This document shows, in pieces, positions 53,101 to 60,190 of a DNA stretch of 64,000 nt. Where the stretch lies: the NCBI GenBank assembly GCA_019637685.1, contig JAHBVF010000007.1, positions 1 to 64,000 of the forward strand, read 5' to 3'. Both the position numbers and the translations under genes were made by a program. The notes under the pieces are model-generated. The model did not search any database, was not told the origin of the DNA, and worked only from the letters and a program-made list of their open reading frames with translations. The stretch's first letter is position 1. The number at the start of each line of letters is the position of its first letter. Source of the DNA: Caldilineaceae bacterium (GTDB lineage Bacteria; Chloroflexota; Anaerolineae; Caldilineales; Caldilineaceae).

Positions 53101-53429
53101 CAGACCTGATCTTTGGCGGCAATGGCAACGACGCGCTCTTTGGCGACAATGGGTTCGATGCACTCTTTGGCGGCAGAGGCGATGATGCCATGGACGGCGG
53201 AGCGCATTTCGATTACTGCAATGGGGGGTCGGGCAGCGACAACAGCGCCAACTGTGAGTTCACTTTCTCGACCTCTGCCCAGGCCGCGGAAGCAATCTCG
53301 GCCCAGACCGAGCTTGTCGCCGATGAAGGCGAAGCTGATGTGGAATCTATCCGCCAGTTTGTGAGCGATTATGCACAGGAGGCGGAAGGAACAAACAAAA
53401 CCATCTTCCTGCCGGTAATGGTGAAGTAA
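50190..53429 (+). CDS. Secreted protein with DUF11-like, papain-like and RTX-like regions, and C-terminal LP motif
   Basis: 1,079 residues. The start follows AGGAGG (50181). Signal peptide [19 protein letters not shown] ends near ASA. Residues 37-130 look like a DUF11/CARDB-type beta domain ([20 protein letters not shown]). Residues about 180-420 have a papain-like layout: GHCDGLAAT (Cys245), EGHSITAYG (His345) and VYDNNFP (Asp366/Asn367). A middle beta-rich part is followed by 12 or more RTX-type nonapeptides GGNGNDxLx (about 860-1013), which would bind calcium. The C-terminus after an acidic stretch ends IFLPVMVK. Probably a calcium-stabilised exoprotein or surface protein. A perfect hairpin terminator follows. 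Confidence 0.85.
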   Translation: MYHKARLLHISSALILVALLVLGGIGLPGTVPTASAQSQTLSIAVTGPSYVTPGSNITYQLTMKNLTGQEITDIGIFSKLSPHTTHVSGGTYFPEDGGVEFRVSSLAANASQTLTLVVNVGSGVAVGTLIDLTENQIFTYSPSGDTIFGDSLRTTVEAPGTLVAIYKNSSGRAFDVAVDGFQFENYTNTRPSGRNFGDDLKADDMFLLFGKNACQSGNTAATCVLSGPAQKWMEAQIADMNFGHCDGLAATSLRLFNNLPYKGMSSPSTFQTGATTASDLTFPAPAIENYIAHYFLTQTLDPAYDAHITTAPVAAVNRLIADFNKATPIAYTVSIFKMPGYKEGHSITAYGVETVNANESRILVYDNNFPKQRQYITVDMAANTWRYVTAATPGEAPDVYTGTATGETSGGLQIFPLSARDMPGDVFDCPFCNTETSRENVKAAAAGMTAGSITFQYSGEGAILVVNDEDQATGYAFDTETDIYEIPNATLTYFNGGLGKDVPPTIRVPFVEADDALYSVFISGKTIDSVSEGALNMTGAGYAMGLDYIELDPDELLEVIVSPDGDFIGFRASETVDAPAIYISYDPVSDQDPSIIFEVDGVILDAGEQSSLTLDPDLERVYFDDTGALGQAFDVTMTMIWPDGDEEVYTQTIDVPAGSTSAFVDFGAWDGLLAPSYYIDDILQNPSVNHRIKLESSTGSYDPTPQANAPAGVYHIQATFSNVTEIVLNDVYFTVANLGAGNLVLNAEGGPAGVGAEILVPATALGDNGLLDANESFTIGFDVGLAVADASDFTVDANGEPWDWTPDADPAPSYDANNASFVFAVTGGEVLASCGGFTVIKTAGGAITAPGFTGNIVVGTNHNDVLSGTNGPDLIVGLNGKDRLMGKNGDDLLCGGNGNDVLIGGNGNDLLDGGNGHDDLYGRGGNDTLIGGDGDDVLIGGSGEDTLLGGDGWDYLTGNNQNDVLDGGNRADLIFGGNGNDALFGDNGFDALFGGRGDDAMDGGAHFDYCNGGSGSDNSANCEFTFSTSAQAAEAISAQTELVADEGEADVESIRQFVSDYAQEAEGTNKTIFLPVMVK

Positions 53430-53451
53430 GGCGTATCCAAACCCAAGTTTC

Positions 53452-53499
53452 AGAAAAGCAGAGGGGACGGAGCAAGCTCTCCGTCTTCTCTGCTTTTCT
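53452..53499 (+). terminator. Rho-independent terminator after the RTX-like gene
   Basis: AGAAAAGCAGAG (53452-53463) and CTCTGCTTTTCT (53488-53499) are perfect complements; the inner GGACGGAG/CTCCGTC continues the stem. Confidence 0.85.
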
Positions 53500-53512
53500 C
53501 CCGCTTTTTGTA

Positions 53513-53645
53513 GTGATCAGGCTGATAGTGAAAGAAGCTGGACGCTGATTCACGCAGAGGAACGCAGATTTTTTTCTCTGGATCAGCGTCTATCTGCGTG
53601 AATCAGCGTCCCTTTTTTTGTTCTATCATCAGCCTAATCAGCATA
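53513..53645. repeat. Large imperfect palindrome containing a perfect 18-bp inverted repeat
   Basis: GACGCTGATTCACGCAGA (53541-53558) and TCTGCGTGAATCAGCGTC (53593-53610) match perfectly. Outer TGATCAGGCTGATAGTGAA and TCTATCATCAGCCTAATCA are imperfect inverses. The right half matches 1-50 and 58276-58328, so this is the fullest copy of the CAGCGTCTATCCGCGT family. Confidence 0.9.
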
Positions 53646-53759
53646 TTTTCTCCCGCTTTTCCCCGCGGTCTTACCCCCTGCCCTCGTTCTTCCCAATCGG
53701 CTGCTCTCGTCCCCAATGCAGCCATTCCTTCGACCTGTGATAAAATCTGTAGGCTATTG

Positions 53760-53805
53760 ATGCGGCGCAACCAGTGTAGCGCCGTGTTTTTTTGCGTCAG
53801 CCAGC
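53760..53805. repeat. Repeat with hairpin and T-run, AGTGTAGCGCCGTGTTTTT
   Basis: CGGCGCAACCAGTGTAGCGCCG can fold, followed by a run of seven T and GCGTCA. Matches 45378-45404 (AGTGCAGCGCCGTGTTTTTC). It lies 30 bases before the RimK-protease gene, so it may terminate read-through. Confidence 0.65.
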
Positions 53806-53830
53806 CACATTTTCAGAAAAGCGAAACCCA

Positions 53831-54307
53831 ATGGCAAAGCGTGAAAAAGCCAGCCTGCCTATCATCGGCTGGCGGGAGTGGGTCGGTCTGCCGGACCTGG
53901 GCATCGCCCAAATCAAAGTAAAAGTCGATACAGGCGCACGCTCCTCCTCTCTGCACGCCTCTGGTCTGGAATTCTTCCAGCGCGAGGGGGTGCAGTGGGT
54001 GCGCTTTCAGATGCAGCCTGTGCAGCGCAGACGCAGCAGAAGCCTGACAGCGGAGGCACCGGTTTTCGAAATGCGCTCTGTGCGTAGCTCCAGCGGCAAG
54101 GCGAGCCTGCGCCCGGTGATCATCACAAATGTGACGCTGCTCGGCATCACCTGGCCGGTGGAGTTGACCCTGGCCAGTCGGGACAAAATGGGCTTTCGGA
54201 TGCTCCTCGGCCGCGAGGCGTTCCGACGGCGCTTCCTCGTCGACGCGGGGAAGTCCTATTACGGCGGAAAACCGCAGCGAACGAAGCAACCCAAGGAGTC
54301 CACATGA
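53831..54307 (+). CDS. RimK-associated aspartic/zinc protease-like protein (COG4067, RimB-like)
   Basis: 158 residues. The KVDTGARSSSLHA motif (DTGA at 33-36) is the catalytic-type retropepsin-like signature of the 'ATP-dependent zinc protease' family PF05618. FRMLLGREAFRRRFLVDAG is the conserved C-terminal LGRxAL block. Proteins of this family accompany RimK and, in some bacteria (RimB), remove glutamates from ribosomal protein S6. The TGA overlaps the rimK ATG (ATGA), so the two genes are translationally coupled. The start is placed at MAKREKASLP; an earlier ATG at 53792 extends into repeat DNA. Confidence 0.93.
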   Translation: MAKREKASLPIIGWREWVGLPDLGIAQIKVKVDTGARSSSLHASGLEFFQREGVQWVRFQMQPVQRRRSRSLTAEAPVFEMRSVRSSSGKASLRPVIITNVTLLGITWPVELTLASRDKMGFRMLLGREAFRRRFLVDAGKSYYGGKPQRTKQPKEST

Positions 54308-55569
54308 AACTTGCCATCCTTTCGTGCAGCCCCCAAAGCTACAGCACCCGGCGTCTACGCGAGGCCGCGGACCAGCGGGGGCATATTGTCAAAGTTCTGA
54401 ACACCCTCAAATTTGCCATCGATCTGGAACAGGGCGAGCCGAACCTCTACTTCCGCCAGAAGCAGTTGTCCACCTACGACGCGGTGCTGCCCCGCATCGG
54501 CGCGTCCATCACCTATTACGGCACAGCCGTTGTGCGCCAGTTCGAGCAGATGGATGTCTACTGCGCCAACTCTTCCGCGGGCATCACCAATTCACGCGAC
54601 AAACTGCGCAGCCTGCAAATCCTCAGCCGTCACCGCATCGGCATCCCCAAAACGACTTTTGTGCGGGACAAAAAAGATGTGCTGCCCGCGATCGAACGGG
54701 TGGGCGGCGCGCCGGTCATCATCAAACTGCTGGAAGGAACCCAGGGCATCGGCGTTCTTCTGGCCGAAACGGTCAAATCAGCCGAGGCGATCATCGAACT
54801 GCTCCAGAGCCAGAAGCAGAACATTCTGATCCAAAAATTTGTGGCCGAGAGCAAAGGGCGGGACATCCGGGCTTTCGTCGTCGGCGATCAGGTGGTGGCG
54901 GCCATGCGCCGCACAGCCCAGGGGCAGGAGTTTCGCAGCAATGTCCACCGGGGCGGTCTGGCCGAAGCAGTGGAACTGGATGAAGTCTACCAGGAAACAG
55001 CGGTGCGCGCCGCCCAAATTATGGGTCTGCGTATCGCGGGTGTGGACCTGCTGGAGGGCAAGGATGGCCCGCTGATTATGGAGGTGAACTCGTCGCCGGG
55101 GCTGGAAGGCATCGAAGGCAGCACCCAAAAAGATGTGGCCGGCGCGATTATCGATTACATCGCGGCCCAAGTGAACTTCCCGGAGATCGACCTGCGCCAG
55201 CGGCTGACGGTGAGCCGGGGCTATGGCGTGGCTGAAATTTCCATCCCCGAAGGTTCGGAATATATCGGCAAATCCATCGGCGAATCCGGACTGCGGGAGA
55301 AGGATATCGTCGTCCTCACTTTTCATCGGGGCACGTCTGTCATCCCCAATCCCCGCCCCCACCGCCAACTGGCCGCGGGGGATCGCCTGCTCTGCTTTGG
55401 CAAGCTGGAACTGATGCGGGAACTGATCCCGGTCAAAGGCCGGCGCAGCCAGCGTCCCTCTGTGCAGAAACTGCCCGATCTGCCCGTGGCAGACGAAGTT
55501 TCGCGGGATGCGACCAACCCGGAATCCGACTCAGCGCCCGTCGAAGTAGGCGTCTCCACCAGTGACTAA
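54304..55569 (+). CDS. rimK: RimK-type ATP-grasp glutamate ligase with fused TrkA-C domain
   Basis: 421 residues. Residues 1-300 match RimK: MKLAILSCSPQSYSTRRLRE, DAVLPRIGASITYYGTAVVRQFEQMDVYCA-type block, VIIKLLEGTQGIGVLLAE and MEVNSSPGLEGIEG, the metal-binding loop. RimK adds glutamate residues to the C-terminus of ribosomal protein S6 or makes related oligoglutamates. Residues about 308-380 (YGVAEISIPEGSEYIGKSIG ... DRLLCFGKLE) are a TrkA-C (RCK-C) domain, normally a ligand-binding module of potassium transport regulators. It may bind a nucleotide and regulate the ligase. It overlaps the following gene by 8 bases (GTGACTAA). Confidence 0.93.
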   Translation: MKLAILSCSPQSYSTRRLREAADQRGHIVKVLNTLKFAIDLEQGEPNLYFRQKQLSTYDAVLPRIGASITYYGTAVVRQFEQMDVYCANSSAGITNSRDKLRSLQILSRHRIGIPKTTFVRDKKDVLPAIERVGGAPVIIKLLEGTQGIGVLLAETVKSAEAIIELLQSQKQNILIQKFVAESKGRDIRAFVVGDQVVAAMRRTAQGQEFRSNVHRGGLAEAVELDEVYQETAVRAAQIMGLRIAGVDLLEGKDGPLIMEVNSSPGLEGIEGSTQKDVAGAIIDYIAAQVNFPEIDLRQRLTVSRGYGVAEISIPEGSEYIGKSIGESGLREKDIVVLTFHRGTSVIPNPRPHRQLAAGDRLLCFGKLELMRELIPVKGRRSQRPSVQKLPDLPVADEVSRDATNPESDSAPVEVGVSTSD

Positions 55570-56680
55570 ACACCGGGAACGCAAGCCTATCGGCGAGTGG
55601 TTTGGCGAGACGATTCCCCCGGGCGAATCCCGCGATCTGACTTTGGCCGTGAGCGAAAGCTACAGCAGTATGACAGTGGAGATTCCGCTCCACATTCGCC
55701 GCGCGGCAGAGGACGGCCCGGTGGTCTTTGTCACCGCCGCGCTGCACGGGGACGAAATCAACGGCACAGGCGCGGTCCGCCAGTTGATCCAGGACCCGGA
55801 CTTTCAACCGCGGCGGGGCGCGGTCATCCTCGTGCCCGTGCTAAATATGCTTGCCTTCGATCGCCATTCCCGCTATCTGCCCGACCGGCGGGATTTGAAC
55901 CGGTCGTTTCCCGGCTCGGCCACGGGCAGCCTGGCCAGCCGCCTGGCCCGCATCCTCTTCGACGAAATTGTCCCCCGCGCCGACTACGGCATTGATCTGC
56001 ACACAGCCGCGGTGCGCCGCACAAACTTCCCCAATGTGCGGGGGGATATGAGCGATGCAGCCGTGCGCGGTCTGGCCGAATCCTTTGGCGGGGAGTTTAT
56101 CCTGAACGGCCAAGGCCCCAAAGGGGGCTTCCGCCGGGAGGCGTGCAAAGCGGGCTGCCCCACAATTATTATGGAAGGTGGCGAGGTCTGGAAGGTGGAG
56201 CCGGGCATTGTGAAAGCGGCCACGCGAGGGGTGCGCAATGTGCTGCGCTGGCTGGGGATGCTTGACACACCGGCGGAAAACCCGGCCCTGCAGATCGTCA
56301 TCGAAAAGTCCAAATGGATACGGGCGGCGCATGGCGGCTTTATGCGGTTTCACATCAAACCGGGCGACATCATCGAAAAAGGACAGCCCCTGGCCACCAA
56401 CACAACACTGCTGGGCCACGAGCAGCGTACGCTGGAAGCGCCCTTTGACGGGGTGGTGATTGGCATGACGACCCTGCCCGCCATCAGCCCCGGCGAACCC
56501 CTCTGCAATCTGGGCCGGCTACCGTCGGAGCACACGCCCACTTCCTTGCGCCAATTGCGTGCCCAGGGGGATGGCCTGGCCCAGCGGCTGGTGGACGAGC
56601 TGGCATCGAACATTTTGGTTGTTGAACCGCATCCAGACTCGACGCCGGTTGAGCGGTCTGCGGAGTCTGTCGAAGGATAG
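55562..56680 (+). CDS. Succinylglutamate desuccinylase/aspartoacylase family deacylase
   Basis: 372 residues with a GTG start overlapping the rimK stop. Zinc ligands are visible: [10 protein letters not shown] (His62, Glu65) and GIDLHTAAV (His147). [14 protein letters not shown] and [12 protein letters not shown] are further family blocks. A lipoyl-like barrel domain follows ([14 protein letters not shown]). These M14-type enzymes hydrolyse N-acyl amino acids or gamma-glutamyl-type bonds, so it probably trims the RimK product or a related conjugate. The last 12 residues ([12 protein letters not shown]) and the stop are encoded by the GTTGAGC...TCGAA dispersed repeat and are not family sequence. 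Confidence 0.92.
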   Translation: MTKHRERKPIGEWFGETIPPGESRDLTLAVSESYSSMTVEIPLHIRRAAEDGPVVFVTAALHGDEINGTGAVRQLIQDPDFQPRRGAVILVPVLNMLAFDRHSRYLPDRRDLNRSFPGSATGSLASRLARILFDEIVPRADYGIDLHTAAVRRTNFPNVRGDMSDAAVRGLAESFGGEFILNGQGPKGGFRREACKAGCPTIIMEGGEVWKVEPGIVKAATRGVRNVLRWLGMLDTPAENPALQIVIEKSKWIRAAHGGFMRFHIKPGDIIEKGQPLATNTTLLGHEQRTLEAPFDGVVIGMTTLPAISPGEPLCNLGRLPSEHTPTSLRQLRAQGDGLAQRLVDELASNILVVEPHPDSTPVERSAESVEG

Positions 56681-56725
56681 GCAGGGCTGTTTCCCGTGGG
56701 GCCAAAGCCAATCGGCAGACTCGCA
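56640..56725. repeat. Dispersed repeat, GCCGGTTGAGCGGTCTG...TCTGTCGAAGG family
   Basis: CGACGCCGGTTGAGCGGTCT overlaps the 3' end of the deacylase gene, and TTTCCCGTGGGGCCAAAGCC follows. Same family as 34935, 37797 and 40874. Confidence 0.85.
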
Positions 56726-56765
56726 TAGATTTATAAACTTGCACACAAAAATGATAGGAAAGTAA

Positions 56766-58247
56766 ATGTCTTTCTCGCGCCTGCAAACCCAGTGGTTTGG
56801 GAACATCCGCGGCGATCTGCTTGCGGGTACAGTGGTCTCTTTGGCCCTCATCCCAGAGGCCATCGCCTTTTCAATTATCGCGGGCGTAGACCCCAAAGTC
56901 GGTCTCTACGCCTCCTTCTGCATTGCTGTTGTCATCGCTTTTGTGGGGGGCAGGCCGGGGATGATCTCCGCGGCCACAGGCGCAATGGCCCTGGTGATGG
57001 TCTCGCTGGTCAAGAACTACGGGCTGGAATATCTCCTGGCCGCCACAATTCTCACGGGTATTCTGCAGATATTGGCCGGTGTGCTGCGCCTGGGCAGTCT
57101 GCTCCGTTTTGTCTCCCGCTCGGTGACCACCGGCTTTGTCAACGCGCTGGCAATTCTGATCTTTATGGCCCAACTGCCGGAGTTCGACAACGCCAGTTGG
57201 GTGGTCTATGCGATGGTGGCCGCGGGGCTGGGGATAATCTATCTTTTTCCCTATGTGACCAAAGCTGTGCCTTCGCCGCTGATTGCGATTATCGTCCTGA
57301 CGGTCTTTAGTATAGCAATGGGGCTGGAGATCCGCACAGTGGGGGATATGGGCGAACTGCCCAGCGCTTTCCCCCTGTTTATGTTGCCCAACATTCCGCT
57401 GACGATGGAAACCCTGCTGATTATTCTGCCCTATTCAGCCACACTGGCGGTTGTGGGTCTGTTGGAATCGCTGATGACTTCTGTAATTGTGGATGATCTG
57501 ACCGACACACCCAGCGCCAAGAACCAGGAATGTACGGGCCAGGGCATCGCCAATATTGTGTCCGGTTTCTTTGGGGGGATGGCTGGCTGCGCAATGATCG
57601 GCCAGTCGGTCATCAATGTGAAATCCGGCGGGCGAGGGCGGCTGTCCACCCTCTGGGCTGGTGGCTTTTTGCTCTTCCTGATTCTGGCGCTGGGTGATCT
57701 GGTGCGCCAGATTCCCATGGCCGCGCTGGTGGCGGTGATGATTATGGTTTCCATCGGTACGTTTAGTTGGTCCTCTATCAAAAATCTGACAATCCACCCC
57801 AAAACGTCCAGCTTTGTGATGATTGCCACGGTTGTTGTGGTGGTCTTCACCCACAATCTGGCCCAGGGCGTGGGCGTGGGCGTGCTGCTCAGTGCCATCT
57901 TTTTTGCCCGCAAAGTCTCCCGGCTATTGGCCCTCGAATCGACCCTCTCTGCTGATGGGAACCAACGCACTTATCAGGTTTTCGGGCAGGTCTTTTTTGC
58001 TTCGGCAGAACAGTTTGCGGCTGGTTTTGATTTCAAGGAAGTGATCGAGCGGGTGGTAATCGATGTGAGCCAGGCCCATTTCTGGGACCTGACCGGCGTG
58101 GGCGCGCTGGACAAAGTGGTGCTCAAATTCCGGCGGGAAGGAACTGCTGTGGAATTGGTGGGGATGAACGAGGCCAGCACGACAATTGTGGACCGGCTCG
58201 CCACCTATGACAAGCCCGATGCCCTGGAACTGATGCTGAAACATTGA
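56766..58247 (+). CDS. SulP family anion transporter with STAS domain
   Basis: 493 residues. The transporter part has about 11-12 TM segments, including [20 protein letters not shown], the SulP signature near TM1-2, and [20 protein letters not shown]. The C-terminal STAS domain (about 395-485) has [15 protein letters not shown] and [20 protein letters not shown]. It imports bicarbonate, sulfate or another anion, often with sodium or protons. The cargo cannot be decided; BicA-like bicarbonate carriers share this build. It is upstream of a double UspA gene, a pairing common for SulP proteins. Confidence 0.93.
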   Translation: MSFSRLQTQWFGNIRGDLLAGTVVSLALIPEAIAFSIIAGVDPKVGLYASFCIAVVIAFVGGRPGMISAATGAMALVMVSLVKNYGLEYLLAATILTGILQILAGVLRLGSLLRFVSRSVTTGFVNALAILIFMAQLPEFDNASWVVYAMVAAGLGIIYLFPYVTKAVPSPLIAIIVLTVFSIAMGLEIRTVGDMGELPSAFPLFMLPNIPLTMETLLIILPYSATLAVVGLLESLMTSVIVDDLTDTPSAKNQECTGQGIANIVSGFFGGMAGCAMIGQSVINVKSGGRGRLSTLWAGGFLLFLILALGDLVRQIPMAALVAVMIMVSIGTFSWSSIKNLTIHPKTSSFVMIATVVVVVFTHNLAQGVGVGVLLSAIFFARKVSRLLALESTLSADGNQRTYQVFGQVFFASAEQFAAGFDFKEVIERVVIDVSQAHFWDLTGVGALDKVVLKFRREGTAVELVGMNEASTTIVDRLATYDKPDALELMLKH

Positions 58248-58261
58248 GTGAGATGTAAGAA

Positions 58262-58330
58262 TGTGGGACGCAGAGGAACGCGGATTTATTTTCTGGATCA
58301 GTGTCTATCCGCGTAAATCAGCGTCCAAGT
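58262..58330. repeat. Dispersed repeat, CAGTGTCTATCCGCGTAAATCAG
   Basis: GACGCAGAGGAACGCGGATT and GATCAGTGTCTATCCGCGTA, an inverted pair. Same family as 1-50 and 53513-53645. Confidence 0.85.
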
Positions 58331-58375
58331 ACGCTTCTGGCAATCTCCCTAGCGATTATAAGATTGAGGTTTCTG

Positions 58376-59257
58376 ATGACAGATGCACAAAGTACAACCG
58401 GCAACAACGCCATCCTGGCCTGCGTGGACGGTTCGGTCTATACCGACAGCGTCCTGGCCCACGCGGCCTGGGTCGGTCAGCGCCTGGACGTAACCGTGCA
58501 GGTGCTGCACATCCAGCCGCCTGACGCGGACTATACCGGTCCGACGGACTTGAGCGGTGCGATTGGGCTGGGGGCCAAGAGTTCCCTGTTGGAAAAGTTG
58601 TCCCGGATGGACGAAGAGCGGTCCAAATTAGACCAACAAAAGGGAAAATTGATTTTGGAACACGCCAAAGAGGCGCTGGCCGAGGCGGGCATCAGCCCTG
58701 TCTCCACCCTGCACCGCCGGGGTTCTCTGGTGGAGACTATCAGCGAGCTGGAATCCACTACCCAACTGGTTGTGCTGGGAAAGCGGGGCGAACACGCCGA
58801 CTTTGCCAGCGGGCATCTCGGCTCCAATCTAGAACGGGTCGTGCGGGCCGCCCATCATCCGGTGCTGGTTACGGCCCGGGCTTTCCAGCCTATCGAACGT
58901 TTCGTCATTGCCTACGACGGCGGTCCCAGCACCCGCAAAGCCGTGGACTTTGTGGCCAGCAGTTCCCTGTTGCGCGGGCTAGAGTGCCACCTGCTGCGGA
59001 TCGGCGCAGATAACAAAAAGAATCGGGCTGTCATAGCGCAAGCTGCCACCCAACTGGCCCAGGCGGGCTTTGCCGTGCAGACGCTTATACAGCCCGGCCA
59101 ACCCGATGAGGTGATTTCCGCCCATGTAAAATCCAACGAGATGGACCTGCTGGTGATGGGGGCCTACGGCCATTCCCACATCCGCACACTGATCATCGGC
59201 AGCACCACCAGCGCAATGCTGCGTTCCTGCCCGATTCCGGTGCTGATGTTCCGCTGA
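58376..59257 (+). CDS. Universal stress protein with two UspA domains
   Basis: 293 residues from MTDAQSTTGNNAILACVDGS. Two tandem Usp domains: the first has ILACVDGSVYTDSVLAHAAW and LVVLGKRGEHADFASGHLGS plus NLERVVRAAHHPVLV. The second has FVIAYDGGPSTRKAVDFVAS and LLVMGAYGHSHIRTLIIGST plus TSAMLRSCPIPVLMF. The G-2x-G-9x-G-S/T nucleotide-binding motif is clear in the second (GAYGHSHIRTLIIGST). Cytosolic; likely senses ATP and may regulate the upstream SulP transporter. The extended frame before MTDAQ lies in the repeat and is excluded. Confidence 0.93.
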   Translation: MTDAQSTTGNNAILACVDGSVYTDSVLAHAAWVGQRLDVTVQVLHIQPPDADYTGPTDLSGAIGLGAKSSLLEKLSRMDEERSKLDQQKGKLILEHAKEALAEAGISPVSTLHRRGSLVETISELESTTQLVVLGKRGEHADFASGHLGSNLERVVRAAHHPVLVTARAFQPIERFVIAYDGGPSTRKAVDFVASSSLLRGLECHLLRIGADNKKNRAVIAQAATQLAQAGFAVQTLIQPGQPDEVISAHVKSNEMDLLVMGAYGHSHIRTLIIGSTTSAMLRSCPIPVLMFR

Positions 59258-59316
59258 GTCGATACCCGTTGAGCGTCTATCGGTCACGTTTACCGCTACC
59301 TTTTACGATCCCAAAG

Positions 59317-59949
59317 ATGACACACTGCCCCCTGTGCCATTCACGCGCAGAAGAGTATCACCAGGACAGACGCAGAGTCTATTTCCAGTGTACAAACTGC
59401 CGGCTGGTCTTTGTTTCGTCTGATGCGTTCCTCTCTGCTGAAGCAGAAAAAGCCACCTACGATCTCCACCAAAACTCTCCAGATGATGCGGGATATCGGG
59501 CCTTTCTCGCGCGCATGTGTCGCCCGCTGGCAAAACGATTGTCCGCGGGCAGCCACGGATTGGACTTCGGCTGCGGGCCAGGCCCAACCCTCTCTGTGAT
59601 GTTTGCCGAGCTTGGGTATCCCATGGCGATCTACGATCCATTCTATGCCCCGGACGAATCAGTCCTGGAGAAGGTGTACGATTTTGTCACGGCCACGGAA
59701 GTCGTAGAGCATCTGCGCAACCCGGCACAGAGTCTGGCCCAAATATGGCGCTGTGTCAAACCGGGCGGCTATCTGGGCATTATGACAAAACTGGTGATAG
59801 ACCGGGCCGCCTTTGCCACTTGGCACTACAAGAACGACGACACACACATCTGCTTCTTTTCCAGAAAGACCCTTGGCTGGCTGGCGAGGGAATGGGGGGC
59901 AGCACCGCTGTTTGTGGGCGCAGATATCACAATTTTCCAGAAAGTGTAG
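59317..59949 (+). CDS. Zinc-ribbon plus class I SAM-dependent methyltransferase
   Basis: 210 residues. N-terminal zinc ribbon CPLCHSRAEEYH and CTNCRLVF (Cys pairs), then a methyltransferase domain with motif I LDFGCGPGPTLSVM. TATEVVEHLRNPAQSLAQIW and CVKPGGYLGIMT are the methyltransferase-12/23 pattern. Substrate unknown; enzymes with this N-terminal ribbon often modify sugars or small metabolites. The C-terminus (LGWLAREWGAAPLFVGADIT) follows the standard fold. ATG at 59317 follows ATCCCAAAG; an upstream in-frame ATG at 59269 overlaps the UspA end region. Confidence 0.9.
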   Translation: MTHCPLCHSRAEEYHQDRRRVYFQCTNCRLVFVSSDAFLSAEAEKATYDLHQNSPDDAGYRAFLARMCRPLAKRLSAGSHGLDFGCGPGPTLSVMFAELGYPMAIYDPFYAPDESVLEKVYDFVTATEVVEHLRNPAQSLAQIWRCVKPGGYLGIMTKLVIDRAAFATWHYKNDDTHICFFSRKTLGWLAREWGAAPLFVGADITIFQKV

Positions 59950-60088
59950 GCTCACCGAAATTCAGGAGGCAACCCGCCTGATTTTCGATACAGAAGGAAA
60001 TATTTCCCCGGTTTCTTAAGCGCCCCCTCCCCAATCAGTGTAGTGAGCGGGACGATAGCCGAGTAGAATCCGGCGGAAATAAACCAAC

Positions 60089-60118
60089 AAAAGCCGGTGT
60101 GCTCGCACATCGGCTTTT
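60089..60118. terminator. Hairpin with T-rich tail upstream of the LuxR regulator
   Basis: AAAAGCCGGTGTG and CACATCGGCTTTT form a nearly perfect stem around CTCG. It could end transcripts of the 59317 gene or act in the leader of 60191. Confidence 0.75.
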
Positions 60119-60190
60119 GTGTTATGATCCGTGTAGAATACCAGAATTCCACCCCGCTCCATCCGAGTTTTCCCAGGAGATAGTGGGCAA

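Noticed and set aside
53513..53645. Palindrome as a possible attachment site or insertion sequence
   Set aside because: No integrase or transposase and no target duplication visible; it fits the genome-wide repeat family better.
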